Positions 45,814 through 45,836 of a stretch of DNA of 45,836 nt are shown here, in pieces. Source of the stretch: Bacteroidales bacterium (lineage in GTDB: Bacteria; Bacteroidota; Bacteroidia; Bacteroidales; P3). Location: positions 1 to 45,836 of the forward strand of contig WQWA01000012.1 in the NCBI GenBank assembly GCA_009785505.1, read 5' to 3'. Positions within the stretch are counted from its first letter, which is position 1. Each line of letters begins with the position of its first letter. The position numbers and the translations under genes are program-made. A model generated the notes under the pieces. That model had not been told where the DNA came from, did no database searches, and saw only the letters and a list, made by a program, of their open reading frames with translations.

Positions 45814-45836
45814 ATGAACAAAGACCAAAAAAGTCA
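45814..45836 (+). CDS. rplJ: 50S ribosomal protein L10, first codons (partial)
   Basis: An ATG 13 bases after the rplA stop opens M-N-K-D-Q-K-S and runs off the window. Identity rests on the conserved rplK-rplA-rplJ order. Confidence 0.65.

Overview
The window is a piece of a Bacteroidota chromosome, most likely order Bacteroidales. The main evidence is the promoter type: about twenty start-proximal copies of the Bacteroidetes -7 box TAnnTTTG, several with TTTG about 19-20 bases upstream. Other support is the lack of Shine-Dalgarno sites, an AT-rich composition, and lineage-typical genes (fused NfnAB, DUF3078, DUF5700, S16 with a long charged tail, a Na+-pumping methylmalonyl-CoA decarboxylase operon). 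I see no rRNA, tRNA, CRISPR array or intact insertion sequence. No stretch over 300 bases lacks a gene; the largest gap is 957-1203.

Layout. 1-1930: end of an ABC exporter, a damaged KilA-N gene and a Crp/Fnr-type regulator. 1941-5968 (minus): mce, mmdA, an OadG-like subunit, a biotin carrier and an OadB-like subunit, one operon from a promoter at 6023. 6213-10169 (plus): a small outer-membrane protein, fused NfnAB and an FMN/[4Fe-4S] membrane protein. 10179-17417: cell-surface or glycan genes (two tandem paralogous methyltransferases, an FkbM methyltransferase, two glycosyltransferases, a YfhO-type membrane protein). 17362-23450: TolC, a repeat protein, nitroreductase, SmpB, an EEP-family phosphohydrolase, DUF3078 and AroE. 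23526-28320: PPDK, a small PBECR-like (phage/toxin nuclease family) protein and a secreted DUF5700 peptidase-like protein. 28416-34187: rpsP, then the minus-strand translation/repair operon miaB-recR-rlmB-argS-rimM. 34307-39428: an alkyltransferase-like protein, an XRE/DUF2975 pair, the xerC-hpf-mnmE operon, and rlmN with an unlisted 35-codon leader ORF. 39482-43373 (minus): rsfS-ftsH-LUD-cdsA. 43528 to end (plus): secE-nusG-rplK-rplA-rplJ.

Two sets of signals stand out. First, several families of short palindromic repeats lie inside housekeeping genes without breaking the frame: a CGTCATTGCGA family in aroE and mnmE and over the 3' end of miaB, a second family in mnmE, and two others in argS. 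This resembles the protein-embedded palindromic elements of Rickettsia; related repeats fill spacers of the nusG-rplK-rplA operon. Second, a 91-bp sequence (85/91 identical by hand alignment) occurs twice in inverted orientation, 1024-1114 and 26355-26445, each time just upstream of and pointing toward an accessory gene (KilA-N, and the PBECR-like protein). It looks like a shared mobile leader or regulatory module, and the two copies frame a 25-kb core block. rsfS also carries a one-base frameshift, and its Lys-rich C-terminus is read through the ftsH start in another frame.
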